A DNA stretch of 64,000 nt from Lathyrus oleraceus. Taxonomy: Eukaryota > Streptophyta > Magnoliopsida > Fabales > Fabaceae. The stretch is from NCBI RefSeq assembly GCF_024323335.1, contig NC_066585.1, positions 339,079,346 to 339,143,345 on the forward strand. The letters run 5' to 3'. The position numbers and the translations under genes are program-made. The notes below the pieces were generated by a model. It saw only the letters and a list, made by a program, of their open reading frames with translations, was not told the DNA's origin and ran no database searches. Of this stretch, positions 1 through 12,998 are shown in pieces (positions within the stretch are counted from its first letter, which is position 1; each line of letters opens with the position of its first letter).

Positions 1-519
1 TTGTGTGGTTTTCATTTTGAAAAAGCGCTTATTTTCAAAACAGTTCAAACCCCCCCTTTCTTGTTTTTCTCACCTTCAGAACCATCTTGCTAGCTTGACA
101 TTCTATTGACTTTTGGGACTCATGGAGGATCATATATGTGTAAAATGATCTAACGTGAAGTATATCTTGAAATATTTGATCAATTGTTGAAGAAACTTGT
201 TGAAGAAGTCGCACAAGATACCCAGATGAATTAGGGTTTCCAAGGCAAACAAGCTCCAAACTCTTGATGATTTCTTGATCAAAATAACATGTGAAGATTA
301 TGAGGATCCATATATGATGCTTAGAGCCAATGTGAACCATTTCTTGATTGAGATCCTTGAATTGAGTGTCTTAAACCCTAGATATGAGCTTGATAGAGCA
401 TAGGTGAGCATGTATACTACCTACAAAAGCAACAAACTATACATTGACATATTTTTGGTATTTTGGTTAGTAAATAATGAAAAAAAAAGTATGATACAAT
501 CAAAAGTGTGTTTGGTGAT
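1..519 (-). mobile_element. Element A 3' LTR, outer fragment
   Basis: This is AT-rich non-coding sequence running off the left edge of the window. Read on the minus strand it continues the LTR that starts at 5687, once the inserted LTR S (520-5564) and its GTGAT duplication are removed. The last 75 bases resemble the matching part of LTR C near 14850-14925 (a TTTTGGTTAGTAAA stretch, then a GCTTGGTGATCTC-like stretch), which supports the minus orientation. The small reading frames here do not match anything I recognise. The LTR extends beyond the window, so its length is unknown. Confidence 0.75.
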
Positions 520-1653
520 TGTAAGACCCCAATTTTGTCCCTAAGATCCCTCATGGCATCATAGCATTGCATTGCATAGCCTCAAGGATCATTGAGCATC
601 TTGGCTTCCTTTCCCTTTGGGTAGGGATATCTTGTGAGTGGTTTGAGATCACCAGGCATGCTTGATTTGTATATCATTGCTTTTCTCATTTTTTTTATTC
701 ACTAACCAAAAGCACAAAAATATGTCATTAACATTTTTGTTTGTAGCTCAAGCAAGCACTAGGTCAAGGGCTTCAAGAAGATCCTTTGTGCAAGAGATGA
801 GGTATTTTCTTGAGATGAGGACCACATGATCATTACAAAGAGCTTACATGAGCTAGGGTTTCATTTTGGAGCATTTCATCAAGTGTTGAAGGCTCAAGTT
901 CATCAATACATTTCATGGTCATCTGAGGACCAAAAAGTCAACTATGCAGTCAACTGATGGTTTTGAGGTGGGGAAATGATTTGAAACACCTCATTCATGT
1001 TCAAATGAAGTCTATTTGTCATTTCAAACATCTATCTTGAAGATTTTGAGGTCATGGCAAAAGTTACTAAAAATGGAAAATGACCTGTAATTCAAAGTTT
1101 CCAAATTTGGCAAGTTTTTAGTTAACTTTCAACTTGACTTGTCAATGTCAAATAAGTTTCAAATGGATTTTTGGTGAACATGAAAGTTGTAGATCTTTGT
1201 CTCCCCTTTCCAAAAAGTCCTAATTCATGTCCATATGATGATTGGTTGAGAAGTTATGGTCATTTGATCACAAGGTGTGCATGGAGATTCAAAATGGCAT
1301 AACTTTTGATACAAAGCTCCAATTTGGTCCATTCTTTTTGCAAAATACTCCTCTTGTTCAAGACATTTCAAATGAACCATTGCCATGCATGAGAGAGGCT
1401 TGTATGCTCATCATTACTCAAGAGATCATTTTGGAGGGAATTTCCATAATTCAAAATTGGCTTATGATACAAGCAAAATACCATTTCCATCATGATTATT
1501 GGTTGATTTTAAGTGAATTCAGGCCCTTGCATGGTACTGTACACGTGGGACATGGCCATAATGAGCTCATTTGCAATTTTGCAAGATATTCCAATTCTCA
1601 CTAATCATGATTAAACAAGGCCTAATTTGGATTTCAGAGTCATTAGTGAACCA

Positions 1654-1661
1654 TATAAAAG
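1654..1661 (+). promoter_or_regulatory. Putative TATA box of LTR S
   Basis: TATAAAAG lies in the sequence context ACCATATAAAAGCC, about 1.1 kb into the solo LTR, and is followed by a CT-rich stretch near 1720-1750. The position fits a U3/R core promoter of a long plant LTR. No transcript evidence is available. Confidence 0.5.
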
Positions 1662-4328
1662 CCAAACCCTAACCATAATTCAAGAAAAGAAGCATTTTCA
1701 GATTTGAATTTTCAAGTTCCCTCCAAAATTCTCTCTCTTCGAATTCTTCATTTCTTCACACAAACACCATAAATTATTGCATAATCTTGATCATCATCCT
1801 TCATTGATCAAGATTCAACCATTACTTTGATCAATTCAGTCCATATTCGAGTTGTTCAAGTGCATCTTCATGGAAATGGAGGTTTGAATTTGAGCTAGAT
1901 CCAGTTGGTTTCAGTGGATTCTCTTTGCACAAAGCTTCAAGACAGTTGTAGTGGAGTAGATCTGGAGCTCTAGAGTTGTTGATAGCACGATTTCAGCAAA
2001 CCTCCATTTCAAGTAAGTGAAAAATTCGATCTCTCCTTTTGATGTTTTATGACCATAAATGTGTAGATCTCATTGCCTGGAGCATGTAGATATAATTAGA
2101 ATTGAAAATGGATGAGAAATGAGCATGTATGATGAATTTCATGTTTGGATCTCAAAAATGATTTTGTTCGATCTGGAAAACCTAGCATGATTTAGGATGT
2201 TTTGATATGATATTTGGAATGTGTGTAGAATGGCGGTTCGAATGGTGTATGATTCATGAAATTCTGGAAAATTTTGTCGTTGACTCCGCCGGAGATGGCC
2301 GAAGAATATGATCGGAGACTGTAGCTCCGGCATCTGGTTTTTAGGGTTTGCCTGCTGTGTTGGCTGCCATGTGTGCTCCATGTGGCTCATGCGTGTCTGT
2401 TTCATTGGCTATGCTTGCTTTGACTGTGCCACGCGTTGTTTGACTTGATGATGTGGTGTGCCAATGCGTTTAATGAAACACATCGTTTCATTTAGCTGGC
2501 GTAGCTTCCATGTATGCGCTTATGTGTGTGAATGATTGGCTCCGTTTGCTTTGACTGGCCACGCGTTGCTTTGACTTGCTGAGTGGCACGCTGATGTAGA
2601 TTAATGAAGCTGTGCGTTTTGATGTTTGAATGTGGACCTTTTGATTGCTTTTGCACGCTAGATCATGTGGTTGTGAATATTTCTGGCTTTATTTCAAATA
2701 TTTGTTTTCCCTCCATCTTTCTTTTGTTATTCCAATTATTTTGTTCATCTTATAAAAATCATTAAAAATTGAAAAATGATCCAAATTAACTCCAATTTTT
2801 TTTCATAGTTCTGTTTTAATTTTTAGTTTTTTTTTTATATTATTTTCATGATTTGTTGATGTCTGATTTTTAATGTGTGAATTTTTTGATCCATGCCATG
2901 CTATTTTGATATGTTGCATTCAATGCATTGTGAAATCTTCATCTTTGATCTAATTGATCTGATTTTTTGTATGCTTGATCTTCACTCATGATATGATTTT
3001 TGATCACTGGTTTGGATTTTTTCTCATATGCTACCATTGTTTTTGACACATGAAGATGTATGTGACAATTTGTGTCACATTTTTGGCATTTAATTTGTGC
3101 ATTTTTGTTCATCTATCATTTGAACTTTTCTGGATCTGATTTTTTGTATATTGCTTGTTCATGACATGAGGAGCTTGTATAAAAAAATTCAAAGCCTTTG
3201 CATGCCTTTCTGTTTTGATTTGAATTTTCTCATTTGGAAGTTCACTTTGTGCACATTTGTTGTCACTTGCATAGCATGAGCCATTTGAGATATTTGCTTT
3301 TTGAATTGAGGCTGGTCCTTTTGAGGACATTTTGTGACATGTTTGAATGTGCATTATGTGAAAGATTGAGTTCTGTTTTGATCATTTGGTTTGGTTTTGA
3401 ACTTAGTCTTTGTACTAGTGTTTTGTGCATATACTAATTGTGCTTTGTGTTTCAGGTTTGGACATTTAGCATTGATGGTTGATTTGTTCTCACTTTGTGA
3501 GATGCAAATGATTTGAATTCTAACTTGTGTTGGTTTTGTAGGTTCTAATTGATGTGCTTGAGCTCATGAATGCTTGAGCATTGTTCATTGAGTTGTGTAA
3601 CTGTGAAAGATCCACTGTTTGTCTGTTGGTTTTATAACTGAAATATTAACTGTTTAGCTTTTGTACAGGTACCTTAGTTGCTTGCTTTTAGCTCTTGCTT
3701 GAGATTTGGATTGTGGTTGATACACCACTTAGGTAGTTATCTTCTTACTTCATGTAGTCTGGAAGTCCTGTCACCTTTTTGGCAGGCATTTTGCTTGCAA
3801 GTCCTCCTTAAGAGGCTCTGTTTGTGATTGTTTATCATTGTGCCAAAGACCTCCAAGATGAGGCATGTGCTACTTGATAAGACCTCCAAGAGTTGAGGCA
3901 ATTGACGGATAAGAGGGATTAGTAGCCAATCCCCCGTTATTCAGTGAGTCGTTCATTATGCTCGCACTACGTGCTGATGTTTTTGAACATGTACCCAAGA
4001 TCTTTGTCTTGTGTCTGTCAAGTGGAATAGGATCCCACTTTCTGGATCCCCATGCTTTCTTTATCATGAGCTCACCCAGGCCAGGGTTAAGAGCATGAGG
4101 TCTCATCCTCATTACCTGTTTGATCAGCTTCACCCTAACTCTCAATGTTAGAGGTTAAGAGCTACAGATTACCCTTGTACAGTTTGGCTTGTTTGTCGAG
4201 GTTGACATGACCCCTCTTGACTAAAGCCTACCCTTTTGTTTGAGCCTCTTGTATGTATATAGTGTGTGATGATTGTTTTCTTGTGAACTTTTGATGTGTT
4301 TGCTTTTGATGTTTGTTTGTTATGGTTG

Positions 4329-4530
4329 GGAGTCGGATATAAGTCCATGTATTGGCATTCTGTTTCCGTTTTGTGGTGATTGTTTTTGTTGTTAGGAGTC
4401 GGATATAAGTCCATGTATTGGCATTCTGTTTTCGTTTTGTTGGAGTCGGATATAAGTCCATGTATTGGCATTCTATTTCCGTTTTGTTGTTAGGAGTCGG
4501 GTGTAAGTCCATGTATTGGCATTTTGTTTC
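4329..4530 (+). repeat. Tandem repeat in LTR S (4 units)
   Basis: Four imperfect copies begin with GGAGTCGG at 4329, 4395, 4442 and 4493. Each contains AAGTCCATGTATTGGCATT. Spacing varies from 47 to 66 bp because of insertions between copies. The same motif, inverted, forms a four-copy array in LTR D (about 52640-52860). The ORFs across it are shadows of the repeat and not real genes. Confidence 0.9.
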
Positions 4531-5564
4531 CTTTTATTGAGGATCTCTTATGAGACTTGTGTGTTTGCTTTTGCCTTGTGCTTGCTTATTCCAAAGGATG
4601 GGAACTTATTTGGATCATCTATATGATCTCAAGAGAGGAACTCCTAGTGTGATTTCATTCCATATCCATCACCTTTTGTTTTCTTCATTTCTCCATCCTA
4701 ACCCAAACTAAAACTTTTTGTGCAAACATTTGACTTTGTTTTCAACATTAGAAACCTAAGCCTTATGCTTTTGATTTTCAAACTTTCTTTTCATAATACT
4801 CATTTTGAATTGAATCTTTAAGTCAACTTTGACCATTTTGTACATACTTCTCATTGGTAAATATAACCCATTCAAATTTCTTTTGTGGTTCCATGTCCAC
4901 TTCTTAATCAAATTTTTCATAACCTTTAGCTATTAGGTTTGAGTTATCTTTGTGGTAGATGTAATACTCACCTATGTCCTTAGTGATGGACAATGAGCCT
5001 TCCATGCTTATTATAGGGTTAACCCCTCATTAGCATGTTGAAGCTATCCTCACATGGTGGACTTGTGGTTTTTCAGGTTGAGTTTTCTCCCTTTGATAAC
5101 AAAAGACCTTAAGGCTTTTGAACCAATCAATCCACTCATTTGTTTTGAAATCTTTTACCCGAACTACGAGGTTTTGATCCTAATCTTTTCATAAGAGGGT
5201 ACGTAAGCAATGGGTTTATCCATCCAAACACAAAATGTAAATAAACTTGTATATTCTTTTCTCATCTCTTCAATCATGTTTGCACAAATAAGAATTTCAC
5301 AAACAATAACCTTTGCAACAAGCGTGAAAAGGGCTCCCTAGGAGTACCTAGGATGTTTTGGGTGCCTAACACCTTCCCATTGCATAACCAACCCCCTTAC
5401 CCGGATCTCTGTTTCTTTTACTAGTTTTGTTTGTAAAACTTTTAGGTTTTTGTTCGCTTTCTAACCATTCCTTTGGATAAATAGAAGTGCGGTGGCGACT
5501 CGATTTTGTATGATTTACCTTGGATTTAGTCAATATCTCCAATGGTAACGAATACACCGCTACA

Positions 5565-5687
5565 GTGATCTCTCCCAATGCAAACCTAATGAAAGAGGGG
5601 TAAGGAGGATGCCAAGGTGTGATCCCAATGTCAATGCATATGATGAGATAACATGAGGGATCTTAGGGTCAAAATTGGGGTCGTACA
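5565..5687 (-). mobile_element. Element A 3' LTR, inner fragment with LTR start
   Basis: This continues the fragment at 1-519 after LTR S. On the minus strand the LTR begins TGTACGACCCC at 5687 and matches the LTR starts of S, B and C (TGTAAGACCC...). The bases immediately outside the boundary (5688 onward) form the conserved PPT. Confidence 0.85.
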
Positions 5688-5702
5688 GCTGCCCCTATTT
5701 AA
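5688..5702 (-). promoter_or_regulatory. PPT of element A
   Basis: On the minus strand TTAAATAGGGGCAGC directly precedes the LTR start. The same short block (AATAGGGGCAKC) sits at the same place in elements C, D and E, and with one change in B. It is the expected plus-strand priming site for second-strand DNA synthesis. It is not a pure purine run. Confidence 0.75.
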
Positions 5703-7090
5703 GGATGTTCTAACTGAGGAGATGAAGGTTTAAATCTTCGTATCGACTCAGTAGAATGGACTTAAATAACAACATAGAAACAAATTTTGGTCCCTAAGAG
5801 ACCTCATGATGCATATGATATGAATCTCTGTGGGGAAAATATGGCCACAAAGGAAAAGAATCCGGAGAAACCGAAAGTCCGCAGAGCATAATGCATTCCG
5901 TAAGGAAAACTCACTGGAGAGACAGAGACTCTGGGGATAAAAAGTTGTGTGTAGGCCAGGCTACGACTAAAAAGTGTTGGGGGACACAAGAGGATTCCAT
6001 GAAAATAAATCAATGGAAGGACTCAATCAGGGATAAAAAGGAAAATCTGCAGGGGAAACAATTATATCAGAACAAAACTGAACTTCCTGAATCAAACTCA
6101 ACTGGGGAAGAATAATCTTCAACACAGGAGTACTAGAAATATATCATCTATTACCGGTTACTGGGTAAGGAGATAACATAATCTGACAGGGAGGACATCT
6201 GTTACCGGTTAGGGTAAATATATCAAGGATGACTTGCTGAGGACAACAAGAGGTGTATTCATTAACGGTTATTGGGAAAGAACAACCTACTGGAGAATAT
6301 ATCAAATGGGATTTACAACTATCAGTTACTGAGCAGAAGACCAAAGGAAGAGAATATCTGTAACTAGTTAAAGTGAACATATCAAGGATAGACTCAAAGG
6401 GAAGAATATTTGTCATCGGCTAAGATGAACATATCGAGGATAGACTGCCGGGGAAAAATAGGAATTACATCTATCAGTTACTGGATAAAATACCGAAAAG
6501 AGAATATCCGTCATCGATTAGGATGAACATATCAAGAATTAACCCTCTGGGGAATGAAATAGGGATTACACTACCTTTTTACTGGGTAGAGAACCAAAAA
6601 GGGGAGAATACCCGTCATCGATTAGGATGAACATATCAAGGATAGACTGCCTGGGGAAACGCAAAACGAATCCGCTGGGGATAATAAAAGGAAGTAAATT
6701 ATAATTTCCCGGGTATTGGGAAAGAGTAATGTACTTAAAAATTGAGAAGAATATTACCAGTTACTGGGTAATAGACTCTCAGGGGACTAAAAGTATCTAT
6801 CTAGATAAGAGCTAGAAAGAAAACTGTCAAGCAAAGACTTGACCCAATGATGATATAATTCAGGGGGAGTGGTTCCATCCAGATAATCAACCGGGGAGGA
6901 AGTTGAAGTAATAACCACCCACGAGGAAATAACTCAGTGGGGAAATGAGAAAGGTTAAATTTTTTCTGCTTAATGGGCTGACACTCTACCATAGAGGGAG
7001 GACGGACGCACCAAATCTATGCGGGGAAACGATACCACTATAGCAGAGAATAAGAAAAATCATAAAGCAATGTAATAATGAAATATCTAA

Positions 7091-7190
<100 letters not shown>

Positions 7191-8108
7191 CGATGATTAT
7201 GCTGACAAAACAATCACAAAGGATACAAATGTCGTTGATCTGAATCATCGCTACAACACTGGGCTAATCTCGACAGGATGGAGGCATTGACTGGAGAAAA
7301 AGAGTTAGGGATGGACATAAATCATCCATCTCAAAGGCTCAACCCTAGTTAGGGAAAGAGAACGGATCTGTTGAGGATTTGAATCATCAACTCCGCGGGG
7401 AATTTTAGGTCAACACCATACCAAAATGGGAGATAACCTTGCAGAGGACAAAAAATAATGCTCAAGAATGAGCGTCGGCGGGGATCAGGAGTGAACTTTG
7501 TTGGCGACATGAGGGGAGTAAAAGTCTGTATTAAATCTATGAAAACCATTGAGAATATGCGCCTACAACTCGGTTGGGGAGGCGATCACAAAACTCGATT
7601 GGGGAAACTGAATTGCTGAACCAACTGCTTGGGGAAGACCAACAATGCGTCACATTTTAGGACTTACATGTTCTCAGATTGTTGTTGATATTTCTTAATG
7701 AAATTGATTGCTCTTTAAAAGTAATTGCTTTTATTATATTAAGAAAGATGATTTTTGGTTTTTAAATTCAATTTCAAAATGATCATCATAAAATTTAATT
7801 CTATTTGGCTGAAAGATAAATAAGAGTAGAAACAATTGGATAAAAACTCAACTTTATTTAATAGAATGGTAGTCTGTAAATGACAAGACTCCCTAGATCC
7901 TTACAAAAGTTGAAAAATGTTAATTGACATGGAAAAGGGCTACATTGAATACAATGATCACCAATCCTTCTACCAACTTCAATATCCATTGTGATTTTGG
8001 TTTTGGTTGAGAATGACGAACCCGAGCGAACTTATTTGCTCAAACAAAATGCTTTCAAGACCGGAGTTCAACCGAATGCAGTTACTTGCCATGATCCCTA
8101 ACTTTTGC

Positions 8109-8258
8109 ATAGATTTCCCCAGGGTGGGGTACTCAATCTATCGGGATAAACTTTTCTATTTTATGTCTCTAACTTTTTCCTGGATCGCCCTTTCGGGTTT
8201 TCAATCCACCGAGACGCTTATTTTTTTTTTAAGCCGCCCTTTCGGGTTTTCAACTTAG
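8109..8258 (-). other. Tandem hairpin array after integrase stop, element A
   Basis: Three hairpins follow the integrase stop on the minus strand. The first spans 8229-8258 with inner CCC-GAAA-GGG and an outer TAAG/CTTA stem. The second spans 8181-8208 with TGGAT/ATCCA around the same inner hairpin. The third spans 8109-8141 with ATAGATT/AATCTAT and inner CCCCA-CCC-TGGGG. The third differs from its B counterpart by paired changes in both stems. See the finding on this array. Confidence 0.75.
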
Positions 8259-8277
8259 CGAGATGTTCTTTTCTTTT

Positions 8278-11200
8278 TTAGGCTAAGTATTTCTTGACTG
8301 CATCAGCATTCACAGGACGAGTGAATTCTCCACCATCCATAGTTGTAAGAATCAAAGCACCGCCTGAAAGGCTTTCTTAACAACACATGGGCCTTCATAA
8401 TTAGGAGTCCATTTGCCCCTAGAATATGGTTTGAAAGATAATATATTTTTTAGCACAAGGTCACCTTCTCTAAACACACGAGGTCTGACCTTCTTATCAA
8501 AATCTTTCTTCATTCTATGTTGGTATAATTGACCATGACACATGGTAGTCAACCTCTTCACTTCAATCAAATTCAACTGGTCATACCTGGTCTGACACCA
8601 TTCAACTTCAGTCAACTTGGCTTCCATCAAAACACGCAATGATGGGATCTCAACCTCTCTTGAGAGCCCAACTTCCATGCCATAAACAAGTGAGAAAGGG
8701 GTTGCCCATATTGAAGTGCGGACGGATGTACGGTACCCATGCAAAGAAAATGGGAGCATCTCATGCCAATCCTTGTATGTTATAATTATTTTCTGAATGA
8801 TCTTCTTGATATTCTTGTTCGCAGCTTCAACAACCCCATTCATCTTAGGTCTATAAAGAGAAGAGTTATGGTGTGCAATCTTGAAGTCTTAGCAAAGAGC
8901 TTCCACCATATTATTATTCAAGTTTGATCCATTATCAATAACGATCATACTTGGAACACCGTAACGACATATAATCTGATTCTTGATAAACCTTACAACC
9001 ACTTTCTTGTTTACATTCGCATACGATGCCGCTTCAACCCACTTTGTGAAGTAATCAATAGCCACCGGAATGAAACAATGTACGTTTGAAGCTTTGGGCT
9101 CAATCATACCGATCATATCAATTCCCCACATGGATAATCGACATGGAAAGGAAATGACATTCAACAGTTTTGGAGGAACATGATTCTTATCTGCATATAT
9201 TTGACACTTGTGGCATTTCTTCACAAACTTGCAACAGTCAGATTCCATTGTCAGCCAATAGTAACCTGCTCTCAACATCTTCTTAGCCATAGCATGAACA
9301 TTGGAATGAGTACCAAAGGAACCTTCATAGACTTCAGTCATCAATAAGTCTGCTCCGTGTCTATCCACGCATTTGAGTAGAACCATATCGAAGTTTCTCT
9401 TATACAACACAGCATCATTCAGGTAGAAGTTACCAGTTAATCTTCTCAAAGTCTTCTTATCTTTCAAAGACGCCCCAGACAGGTAAATCTGACTTTTGGA
9501 GGAAATACTTGATATTAAAATACCATGGCTTCTCATCTTTGACCTCTTCAATAGCAAACACATGAGTTGGCCTATCGAGACACATCACAGTCAAATTGGG
9601 AACTTAATTCCAAATTTTCACCATAATCATTGAAGTCAACGTTGCAAGAGCATCTGTCATCCGGTTTTCATCTCGAGAGATATGATGAAATTCAATCTTT
9701 GTAAAGAAAGTTGAAATCCTCCTCGCATAATCTCTATATGGTATCAAACCGGGTTGATTTGTCTCCCATTCACCTTTGAGTTGATTCACAACCAAAGATG
9801 AATCTCCATAGACGTCAAGATACTTGATTCTGAGATTAATGGCCTCTTCAAGCCCCATAATGCAAGCTTCATACTCAGTCATGTTGTTCGTACACTTGAA
9901 AGTCAATCTAGTTATAAATGGAAAATGAGTGCCTTGAAGAGTAATAATCACTGCCCCAATGCCATTACCATACTGATTAACAACTCTATCAAATACCATG
10001 CCCCAACGGGAACCAGGTTTTGTCCCTTCTTCAAGCAATGGTTCATCACAATCTTTCATTTTCAAGTACAAAATCTCTTCATCAGGGAAATCATATTGTA
10101 CTGACTGGTAATCTTCAATCGGTTGGTGAGCCAAATGGTCAGCCAAGACACTACCATTGATTTCTTTTTGAGATCGATATTCAATATCATACTTTGATAA
10201 TAACATCTACCAATGGGTAATCCTCCCAGTTAAAGTAGGCTTCTAAAAAATGTACTTGATTTGATCCATTTTGGATATCAACCAAGTGGTATGATTCAAC
10301 ATATATTGACACAGACGCTTAGCAGCCCAAGCCAATGCGCAACAAGTCTTTTCCAGCATAGAATACCGAGTCTCACAGTTGGTTAATTTCTTACTGAGGT
10401 AGTAAATAACATATTCTTCCTTTCAAGTTTCGTCTTGCTGACCTAGAACACATCCCATACTCTCATCAAGCACAGTCAAATACATGATCAAAGGTCTTCC
10501 TTCAACAGGCGAAGACAAAATCAGAGGTTCAAGCAGATATTCTTTGATGCTGTCAAAACCTTTCTGGCAATCTTTAGTCCAATCACAAGACTGATCTTTC
10601 CGAAGAAGCTTGAATATAGGCGGACATGTGGCAGTCATATGTGATATAAATCTTGATATATAATTCAAGCGGACGAGAAAACCTCTGACTTGCTTCTCAG
10701 TTTTAGGCACAGGCATCTCTTGTATTGCTTTGACCTTGGCAGGATCAACTTCAATACCCTTCTCGCTGACAATAAAGCCCAACAACTTACCATAACGAAC
10801 ACCAAATGTACACTTATTAGGATTCAAGCAGAGTTTATACTTCCTCAAACGCTGGAATAGCTTCAACAAATGCTCGACATGCTCTTCTTCATCACTTGAT
10901 TTGGCGATCATATCATCAACATAGACTTCAATTTCTTTATGCATCATATCGTGAAAAAGAGTGGTCATTGCCCTCTGATATGTTGCACTAGCATTCTTTA
11001 AACTGAAAGGCATCACTCTATAACAGAATGTTCCCCAGGGTATAATGAATATGATCTTCTCCATATCTTATGGTGCCACTTTGATCTGATTATAACTGGA
11101 AAATCCGTCTATAAATGAAAAGACTTTGAATTTAGTTGTATTGTGTGCCAACATATCAATGTGTGGTAGAGGGAAATCATCTTTTGGACTAGCTTTGTTC

Positions 11201-11557
11201 AAATCTCTAAAATCAACACACATGCGGACTTTTCCATCTTTCTTCGGAGCAGGCACAATATTGGCCACCCACTATGGATATTCAGCGGTAACAAGAAAAC
11301 CATCATCAATCTGTTTCTGCACTTCCTCTTTGATCTTCACTGCCATATCAGGATGAGTTCTTCTCAACTTCTACTTGACCGGTGGGCATTCTGGCTTCAA
11401 CGGCAATCTATGCTTCACAATCTCAGAATCCAAACCAGGCATGTCTTGATAGGACCAAGCAAACACATCTGAATACTCTCGAAGAAGATCAATCAACCCA
11501 TTCTTAGCTTTTGGACACAATTGAGACCCAATCTTGACTTCCTTCACATCATCTTCG
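8278..11557 (-). pseudogene. pol: Element A RT-RNase H-integrase, decayed, C-terminal part
   Basis: On the minus strand this encodes, in order, a reverse transcriptase, RNase H and integrase. The RT motif MCVDFRDLNKASPKDDFPLP is near 11200, and YVDD (IEVYVDDMIAKS) is near 10910. The RNase H segment shows MVFDRVVNQ, with the usual DG altered to DR, and EYEA. The integrase has the H-H-C-C zinc finger (KKCHKCQIY near 9210), a first Asp (MWGIDMIG) and IDNGSN. It starts at the B insertion point; the missing N-terminus lies at 50015-50197. Nonsense codons include 11371-11373, 11272-11274, 11068-11070, 10423-10425, 9604-9606 and 8889-8891, with more in 10207-10422. There is a frame change near 9570-9600 and a one-base loss near 8352. 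The final stop is 8278-8280. Confidence 0.9.
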
Positions 11558-12998
11558 TGTAAGACCCTAATTTTGACCCTAAGATGCCTCATGGCATCAT
11601 ATCGTTGCACATTGCATTTGCCTCAGGGATCATAGCATCTTGGCTCCTTTACCCTTGGGTTGGGACTTGTGTGAGTTGGTTTGAGACCACCAAGCATGCT
11701 TGAATTGTATATTATTGCTTTTCTTTTCTTTTTTTACTAACCAAAAGCACAAAAATATGTCACTAACTTCGCTTGTGTTGAAGCTTAAGCAATCATGTGA
11801 TCCAAGACTCCTATGAGGCCCCTATGCTCAAAGAATGGCCAGATGAAAGTGAAAGCAAGCATGACAATGGTTCCCAAAGCTCTCAATAATCATAAATTCC
11901 TCCCAAGTATCTCAATTGTCAATTTGATCAAGATAAACCAAAGGGCTTGAGGATTGTTTCCCAAGGAAACCCTAATTCAACTGTGCATTGAATGTGCCTT
12001 GCTCATGAAGCAACCTCAACCCATGATCAAATAAAATCAAGGTAAGTTCTTTCATTCATAATTTTATGCATATATGAGCCCATGTGAGTTCCCTCAATCA
12101 TTTATTCATCAAGATTGGAAGTTTGGCTTTGAGAAGTTGATCAATCAATTCATCTGACTATTTTGAAATCCACTGAGACCTAACTTTTGATTTGTTTGTC
12201 AAATTAAGATGACCCCAAGATAAAAAATGTTCTAAGAACCACATGAACAACTTTCATGTTCATAAAATTTTCATTTGAAACTTGGAAGATCATCATTCAT
12301 TTCAAAACATTATAGGTCATTTTGACTGAAACCCTAATTTTAGGTCAACTTCCCAAGGACCTAACTCCTTCATTTTTTATGATTTTGAGGTGGGACCAAA
12401 TGCATTGGAAATTTTAAGATGTCTAATTAAATTGTTATGTTGGACAAAATTTCATAATCCTAAAATAAATACATTTGATAATACAAAACATTATAGGTCA
12501 CTTTGGACCAAAGTCATTGAAATGTGAAAAAGTCCAACTTCAAGTGCCCATAACTTTCTAATCAAAAATCCAAATGATGCGTAATTTAAGTCCAAATTTA
12601 TTGTATTTAAAATATCTATAACTTTGATGTTTAAGTCTTTGTCATTTGTGGCTTGCATCATTGAAACAGAAGGGCTTGAAGTTGGTCCATTTTGGCAAAT
12701 CTCTCAAAAACATGTTTTGTACATTGAACTTCATGGCCAGTTTTCAATATTTTCCCAACTCCAAGTGGATTTTTGTTCAACATAACATCTGTTCCTTATG
12801 TCAAGACCTTTCCAACCATTACCCGCATGCCTATGTTTTTATTTTGCAAATGGAATTTTCGAAAAGGAGAAGTTTTAGGTTCAATTATGCATAACATATC
12901 AAAATTCCATGCACAAGCTGATATCATGAAATCTGCACGTCCATTTTCATTTGGTTGATGATTAGTAGTCAATTGCAATTGCTTTTAGGCCTCCCATG
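11558..12998 (+). mobile_element. Element B 5' LTR, first part (U3 upstream region)
   Basis: This matches the first 1400 bases of B's 3' LTR (45582-46981). The size difference is mainly about 43 extra bases near 12440-12480 that are absent from the 3' copy. It stops at GGCCTCCCATG, where element C begins, and resumes at 27306. It holds the upstream U3 part, but the TATA box is on the far side of element C. No gene. Confidence 0.9.

Larger units (their letters stand above)
520..5564 (+). mobile_element. Solo Ogre-type LTR (S), plus orientation
   Basis: This 5045-bp unit starts TGTAAGACCCC and ends ACCGCTACA, with TG/CA ends. It is flanked on both sides by the 5-bp direct repeat GTGAT (515-519 and 5565-5569). 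Both sides outside it read as one minus-oriented LTR (element A), so it is an insertion. No interior is present, so it is a solo LTR, presumably left by LTR-LTR recombination of a full element. The start matches the starts of LTRs B and C. The last 230 bases carry the conserved LTR 3' end, including TGGCGACTC at 5493-5501. The body matches LTR D in inverse orientation. No gene is present. Confidence 0.9.

Noticed and set aside
1242..1604. 120-aa ORF as a possible host gene
   Set aside because: It lies inside solo LTR S and has no recognisable domain; LTR D, which has the same body, does not keep it.
4169..4512. Minus-strand ORFs with a repeated ECQYMDLYPTP peptide
   Set aside because: A shadow of the tandem repeat in LTR S.
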